In this document: in pieces, positions 58,298 to 64,000 of the stretch | How the letters are laid out: each line of letters starts with the position of its first letter | How positions within the stretch are numbered: the first letter of the stretch is position 1 | Source: Ashinkailepas kermadecensis | Taxonomy: Eukaryota; Arthropoda; Thecostraca; Neolepadidae | Length of the DNA stretch: 64,000 nt | Assembly (NCBI GenBank): GCA_034440615.1 | Contig: JAOTOM010004016.1 | Span: 124,001-188,000 of the forward strand | Reading direction: 5' to 3' | Position numbers and translations under genes: made by a program | Notes under the pieces: generated by a model | Told to the model about the DNA's origin: nothing | The model's input: only the letters and a program-made list of their open reading frames with translations | The model's database searches: none

Positions 58298-60135
58298 CGA
58301 TTGTCAGGTCGTGTTGATGTTGGCCCGGGGCCAGAACGGATGACGATGATGTCTTCACCGAGCGGGAGGGGATGGAGGGTTGAAGGTTGCGGTGTGGGAT
58401 TGACGGGAACAGAACTCTGTTTGCGGCGCATCAGACAGTACATGATAACACCTGTTGCGGCTACGAACATCAGTACCACTGGGGTGATCAAGGCTGAATG
58501 TCCTAACACTGTATGATAGCGGAGGTCACGTGTTGTCTGCAGTTGATAACTGATGCGGGAGATCGGGATGTCGAGGTCAGGTAACATAGACAGGGCTGCT
58601 GTCTCGGAGTTGCTGTCAAGGCCAGGTAGCTGGGTTCGGATTGTCTGCTCGGTCAGCTCGACTAACTGGGCAAGCTGTGAGCGCAAGAAGTTCACATGGT
58701 TGACATCCAGAAGGGATGATTTTGAGCTGGCCGTGGTTATTCGAAAATACTTGGAAAGGATTGAGCATCCATTTCTCAGGTGCATCAACTGTGCAGGGGT
58801 GGTTGTGGTGAATTCTGAAGTGCCATTGGCACAAACCATTTGAATGTTCACCGTTGATCCTGAAGTGATCAGCCAAAGGTTTCGTTCGACTTCCAATGCT
58901 GTCGGGGTACTATTGAAGGACACGAGTGCTTTGCACTGTGTGCTAATTTCGTCGATCTCCCGCAGATACAGTGATTTCACACAGGACGCGGTCGTCGCTG
59001 TGAATTGTTCGGCCAGATGGAAGTGACAGAAAGATAACTTTTGCTGCAGGCATATGCGGATATCTTCAGATATCTCCATGAAGCGGGTGTTGTCCTGGCT
59101 GATTGCAAAGAACTTTACGTTTCAAATTCAACTTTCGTTTCCAAAGACGTGTTTCGGTCAGGCAGTTTCGTATTGAAGATTTAAAACACGTTGAAGCGGT
59201 CCGGAATGTTGACGATTGGGATGGGTAGAGTCATGTAGGATTTGGAGTTCACGACGGTCAGTGAGGTATGCATGATCCGGTAATACTCCTCGAGTTCGTC
59301 GGTCCGGTAGGGCAAAGCTTTGCCGTTTGGTAGGGCATTGCTGATGCTCGAAAGTACTTTGAGTAGTTGACCTGGTTTTACCAGTGATTGGGACAGGATA
59401 CCATGTGTCAAAAGGCTGAGTTGCATCTGCAATTCCGAAAGTTGATTGCTAGCTTGCTGAATGATGGCTCTAGCGTTTTCAGTCACCTTGGTGATTTGGG
59501 TTTGAAGTGAAATGTAGATTTCAAGGTATTGCAGTTTGGTACGTTCCATAATTGAGACCTGGTGGGTCAGATTGTTCACCAAACGACTGATCTGGTTGAT
59601 CGCCTCGCGATTCGTTTGTACTTCCGCGTTGGTATGGTTCATGATCGATACATTTTCTCCGAAAATGTGAACTATGTTGTCTTTATCGTTTTCCAAGGTA
59701 TCAAGTCGGCTGAGGACAGCTTCAAGGTCGGCATCGGTAGCTGTACCGAAGAGAAAGGACAAGGCATTTCCAACGAAGGGCAGGACGGATCGCTTCTGTC
59801 TATAATGGTTCGGGTTGATTGAGTTGGCTGCCCGGACCGTATTTTCTAAATTTATCCTAAGTGTTTTACAAGCTATCGGTCAGCTGGGATTTCACGTTGT
59901 CGGAGTACGGAAATTGCGGATGATCAGTGAGGTATAATCCTATGTGTTTTTCGAACACATGTAGCGTGTGGTTCGGGTCGCTCAGCGTTGTAGGCACATC
60001 ATACACACGAAGAGGCATGTGCACTTTCCAGATCTCATGGGTTGAGTACAGTACACCACGAGGCAAGAACAGAGTTCCGTAGGTAGTTTTGAGTATAAGG
60101 AATAATAGGATGGGAATGATTTCGACCACCGACAT
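58291..60135 (-). pseudogene. F-like envelope glycoprotein (env) of the Gypsy element, frameshifted
   Basis: This is an env gene of the class I fusion type found in insect errantivirus-like elements and related to F-type fusion proteins. The first part (60,135 down to 59,866) has a hydrophobic signal peptide. After a one-base frame change near 59,870 comes a basic R-x-K-R furin-type site (59,790-59,801), followed at once by a hydrophobic Gly-rich fusion-peptide-like segment. A long heptad-rich region follows, to a stop at 59,181. Between 59,180 and 59,100 the frame changes again. The last part (59,079-58,291) has conserved-looking cysteines, one membrane segment (58,429-58,497) and a short cytoplasmic tail. 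As it stands the gene cannot give a full protein without recoding. It is an old or damaged copy. Confidence 0.78.
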
Positions 60136-60187
60136 TCTGTAAAATCAAAGACCTGTGTCACACTAGACATCAGGATAGATGACGTCA
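59863..60187 (-). other. Env leader region and upstream junction
   Basis: The signal-peptide frame could also start upstream at 60,188, but the ATG at 60,133-60,135 precedes the hydrophobic segment directly and is preferred. A splice acceptor for a subgenomic env mRNA would be expected near here; I cannot pick one with confidence. Confidence 0.35.
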
Positions 60188-60188
60188 C

Positions 60189-60387
60189 AACGTCACATCA
60201 ACATCATTACGCCCATATGGGGTTCCATCACAAGGTGCTGCACGCACCACGTCCATCACATCGGCAATCAGGCCGGTAGGTGGCGTTATTCCGTCACCGG
60301 TTGTGGCGCCACTGCGTCAACAATACAGTTACATGTTCACATGAAGCGACTCACTGGTACACTTCGACGACATATCTACTAGAGCCG
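60189..60387. other. Pol-env junction, no gene seen
   Basis: A short stretch with several GTCACGACGTCA-like motifs between the acidic tail ORF and the env leader. No ORF is supported. Confidence 0.3.
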
Positions 60388-61218
60388 TTACGTAAGCATC
60401 GATTGAAACATCATCATTTGTAATTTTAACTGCTTCATCATTGAATCATTTTGCATCTCCACAAAGCTTGCAAAGGCGTTAGCTTTATTAGGCGTGACGT
60501 CGACTCGGTCGACATCAGCTTCATAATCAGTGGAAGTAGCGGAGTCATCGTGAATTTGAAGTTTGCATGGAGGCCGATCCTCGTCAGATGATTCCACCAA
60601 AAGTCGTTTTTCAGGGACTGGCCTCACTGGGTTTTCAGTCGAGTCCTGCAGGCGTTTTGCTAATTCTGAAAGGGGAATTTCATCTTCCGATTCGCTAATT
60701 GGAGGTTTCGGACGTTTCGCCAATTGCGATTGTGAAGTTTCAGGGTCTGAATCACTGGACACAGGTAAGGGTCGTTTTAAGCGCTCTGCTAATTCTGAAA
60801 GGGGTAAATTGTCTTCTGAATCGCTCGAAGAGGGAAGTGGTCTTTTGTTTCGTTCCGCTGGTTCCGAAAATGGGGCGTCGTCGTCTGACTCACTAGTCGA
60901 CGGCAACGGCCTTTTGTTCTTCTGGACTGGTTCAGACAGAGGAATGTCTGTCTCAGCATCACTCGATACCGGTGGGGGCTCAGCTACATCTGCAGACTGG
61001 GTGAAAGGTGATCTCTCTGGCAGGTCAGACTCGACCGGCAGTGGTTGCACCGAGCCAGGCACGGGCTCTGTCAGCTCAGCGGTTTCATCATCCTTTGTTC
61101 TCTGTGGGCTGCATACGTCCATGGGCCAATCCTCACAGGGACTGTAGTCAGGGCCGGCCTCGGCCCGTTCGTCTGACCTAAAAGGCTGCACTCGTTCAGG
61201 GACAGCACCATCTACCTT
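60388..61218 (-). CDS. Acidic Ser/Pro-rich repeat tail after integrase
   Basis: An open frame in the same register as pol, separated from it only by a TAA at 61,219-61,221. It has about five copies of a 22-25-residue repeat (60,640-60,990): an acidic Ser-rich stretch, then PLSEL-AERLKRPLP or close variants. The Ser-Asp/Glu clusters look like casein-kinase-2-type sites. It could be the C-terminal tail of pol cut off by a stop, or a small separate ORF (first internal ATG near 61,122). No known domain. Confidence 0.6.
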   Translation of the reverse strand, partial: KVDGAVPERVQPFRSDERAEAGPDYSPCEDWPMDVCSPQRTKDDETAELTEPVPGSVQPLPVESDLPERSPFTQSADVAEPPPVSSDAETDIPLSEPVQKNKRPLPSTSESDDDAPFSEPAERNKRPLPSSSDSEDNLPLSELAERLKRPLPVSSDSDPETSQSQLAKRPKPPISESEDEIPLSELAKRLQDSTENPVRPVPEKRLLVESSDEDRPPCKLQIHDDSATSTDYEADVDRVDVTPNKANAFASFVEMQNDSMMKQLKLQMMMFQSMLT

Positions 61219-64000
61219 TTAAGTTTTCTCTAAATACTTCTGGTTCACCGGTTCGTCGTGGTCCTTGGTGGGTTCCCATGCTGTGTTCGGGTCGGCTAGC
61301 CGTAGTTTCTGTGCATGCACCAACCGGGTCTTACCGGAGGTCTGATTCCTGATCACATAATTAACTGGGCTCGTTTGTTTGACAATCCGAAAGTATGGTT
61401 TCCACGGCAATGAGAACTTTGACGACTTGCCAGGTTGTACAGTTGTGTCATAATAATACACGGGATCTCCAATTTTGAAATTTCGCGGCTTGGCTTTGCG
61501 GTCTGCGTACTCACGGTTCAGTTCATGGCTCTCCACAATGTGAGTGTTTACATGGCTGTACGCTTCATGTAAATTAGACAGCATTTTTGGGACATAGTCT
61601 TCTCCGTAATATTTCATTTTAGGCTGGAGCAAATTGTCCAGGGGGAGAACGGGGTCTCTGCCGTACAGTGTGAAGAACGGCGAGATGGTTCCAGAGCTTC
61701 AAATGTTAGCGGTCCGATAGGCGGCAAGAGTTGCGGGAATCTTTGTGTCGCAATCATCTTGATTTTTGTTGATTGTTTTTGCCAATATGTCGTTTTGGCA
61801 CCTATGGTACCTTTCGCAGCGACCGTTACTTTGTGGCCTATATGCACTGGTGGTGATATGGCGAATATTCGAACAGGTTTCCAGCTCGTCTACAACAGCA
61901 TTTCTAAATTATGTTCCTAAGTCCGAAAGTATCACGCGTGGACATGAGTGGCGTGGGATGATTTCTTCCATAAGGGTTTTTGCGACAGTATGAGCATCCT
62001 TTCGCTTAGTGCAAAAACTTTCCGGCCAAGAAGAAAACAAGTCGATGATTGTGATGACGTAACGGTTACCTTGTTGCGTTTCTGGGTGCGGTCCACACGT
62101 GTCAATCGCAATCATTTCAAAGGGATAGTGAGGTACTGGCATCTCCTGCATCGGGGCTGGGGCTGCTTTGGCTTTGCGTCCTGTGCAAGGCACGCAAGCT
62201 TTGAGGTAGGCCACTGTGTCTCTCCACATTCCGTTCCAATAATATTGGAATTTAAGCTTTTCGTATGTTTTGGTGAGTCCTATGTGTCCTGCAAAGAAAC
62301 CTTCGTGCATCTCCTTCAATACTTCCTGTCTCAGGGATTTTGGCACGCATAGTTGTAAGCCTGGAAATGGTCCACAACGAGGTCCGTCGCTAATTTTGTA
62401 GATTAGTTTGTCCAATTCCATGTAATGCAAAACGATATCCCGATTATCTGCATGATTTTTGTCATTCATGATTGTCCGAATATTTGCTGTTTCCTCATCT
62501 GCACTCTGCAGTTTCGCTATATCCTCCCATTTCACTAGTACTTCCTTAAATTTTTCCTCTCTGCTCAGGTGTTCCTCTGGTTTGCCGAATTCGGTGTGAC
62601 GGAGATCACCCATTGGAACATGGTCTGAATCTATGATGTTCACGTCTTGGTCAGTTTTGTGCATTCTACTGAGGTGGTCTGCCACGATATTTTTGCTTCC
62701 TTTAATATAAATGATTTGGCAGTCGTGCTCTGAAAGCATGATAGCCCGTCTCTGCAACATTGGATTTTTCATTTCTGACAGGTTCAAAAAGGTAAGTGGA
62801 CGGTGATCGGTCAGAATGGTGAATTTCGATCCAAGCAAATATTGGCGTAATTTTTGCACACTCTACACGCACGCGTAGGCCTCTTTTTGCACCACGGGCC
62901 ATTTCCGTTGTGTTTCATTCAACTGTTTCGACAGGTACTGTACTACTCTTTCACCTTCTCCGTGTTCCTGCACTAACACGGCTCCAACTGCTTCCTGGGA
63001 GGCATCCGTGTATAATTTGTACTCTTTCGTGAGGTCGGGATAAGCCAGCACGGGTGCGGAAGCTAATTTTCGTTTCAGGGTCTCGAAAGCATGCTCACAC
63101 TCGTCTGTCCATTCAAATCTTGCATGTTTCTTAGTGAGGTTTATAAGTGGCGTTGAGATTTTGCTGAAGTTGGGTATGAAGCGACGGTAGTATGAACACA
63201 TGCCGATGAATGAGCGGACTCCCTTGACATTGGTCGGGGCGGCCATATGTTGAATCGCTTCCACTTTCTCGGGGTTTGGCTTGATGCCAGAGGCTGACAC
63301 TAGGTGTCCCAAGTACTGTACTCTTTCTTTCAAGAAGTCACATTTCGACAGTTTTAGTTTCAATTTCGCTTTTCGCAGTCTGCGGAAAACTTCTTCAAGA
63401 TGGGCCAAATGTTCGTCAAACGTTTTGGAGTACACTATTATGTCATCGATGTAGGCTGTTGCAAACTGATTTTGAATGCCAGACATTACTTTGTTCATCA
63501 ATTCTGCAAATTTTGATGGTGCATTGCAAATTCCGAATGGCATTTTGCGAAAGTTCCACAGGCGCAGGAAACACGTGAATTCTGTTTTTGAAATACTTTC
63601 CTCGGACATCGGGATTTGCCAATAACCAGCTTTCAGATCCAAGGACGAAAAGAAGTTCGCACCTCCCAGAGAGGCAAGAATGTCCTCAATTAGCGGGAGT
63701 GGGTAGCTATTTTTCTTGGTCACCTTGTTTAGTTTTCTGAAGTCAATCGCGAACCGGTTACTTCCATCTTTTTTGCGAACAATCACTATCGGGGCGGCCC
63801 AAGGACTGTCTGAGTCCTCAATGATACCTGCGTCTAGCATTACTTTAATTTGTTCCTCTACGTATTTTCGCTCAGAGAATGGGGTTTTGTAAGGAGCCTG
63901 GCGGATCGGCGGGTTGTCTCCAGTGTCAATGTCCATTTTGATGACATCAGTCGTTCCAAGATCTGCGTCGGTTCCGGCAAATAAGTCAGTGTTAGCACGT
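61219..64000 (-). pseudogene. Ty3/Gypsy pol (RT, RNase H, integrase), with in-frame stops, partial
   Basis: Pol copies the element's RNA and inserts the DNA. The frame enters from beyond 64,000, so the Met codon at 63,936 is internal. RT motifs are FAIDFRKLN, SLDLKAGYWQIPM, MPFGICNAPSKF, catalytic YIDD (63,442-63,453) and YLGHLVS. RNase H has YTDAS and LTDHRPL. Integrase has an H-x6-H and C-x2-C zinc finger, then AIDTCGP, LSDLGT and a later NGRCERYH for the D, D, E triad. A GPY-type C-terminal region follows (61,219-61,500). The whole 2.8 kb stays in one frame but has TAG at 62,863-62,865, TAA at 61,909-61,911, TGA at 61,699-61,701 and a terminal TAA at 61,219. There is no chromodomain at the integrase C-terminus. 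This copy is not functional as read. Confidence 0.93.

Overview
The window is animal nuclear DNA: non-coding, very rich in transposable elements and tandem repeats, with no prokaryotic gene layout. The evidence is one exon of a two-pore-domain potassium channel ending at a splice donor, several non-LTR retrotransposons (a CR1-like element, an APE-type LINE, and an I/Nimb-like LINE with RNase H), hAT-like and TTAA-inserting DNA transposons, and an env-bearing Ty3/Gypsy element. This mix fits an invertebrate, probably marine; the sequence alone does not fix the phylum.

Layout. 1-4,080: mostly unrecognised, with a 39-bp minisatellite. 4,081-7,109: a 34-bp satellite. 7,110-9,700: spacer, a 59-bp repeat and a first TTAA-flanked non-autonomous element (8,269-9,239). 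9,700-12,735: a 38-bp minisatellite. 13,290-15,565: a 26-bp degenerate minisatellite carrying a second copy of the TTAA element (14,235-15,412). 17,516-18,016: a near-perfect 25-bp minisatellite. 19,528-19,707: the K2P channel exon (+ strand). 19,750-26,080: minisatellites of 27, 37, 56, about 33 and 31 bp, then a purine hexamer repeat. 26,110-28,305: a 5'-truncated CR1-like LINE. About 30,127-37,556: an APE/RT LINE split by a 3.46-kb hAT-like insertion (32,542-36,005) with a perfect 8-bp target duplication. 37,557-41,260: an I/Nimb-like LINE abutting the tail of the previous one. 41,260-57,370: short non-autonomous elements, long microsatellites, a reverse-transcriptase relic, a pair of related 840-bp elements and a CR1 fragment.

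57,374-64,000 (minus strand): the 3' part of an env-bearing Gypsy element, with pol (RT, RNase H, integrase), an acidic Ser/Pro-rich repeat tail, an F-like env, and then an intact 272-306-residue ORF holding a chromodomain and a CCHC-like zinc motif. Pol and env carry stops or frameshifts; the chromodomain ORF is uninterrupted. Gag, protease and the 5' LTR lie beyond position 64,000.

The only host coding sequence I can support is the K2P exon; everything else recognisable comes from mobile elements. The most unusual signals are the post-env chromodomain ORF and the hairpin over the env stop codon. Next are the clean nested insertions (hAT in a LINE, a TTAA element in a minisatellite) and the systematic loss of A after T inside the 34-bp satellite.
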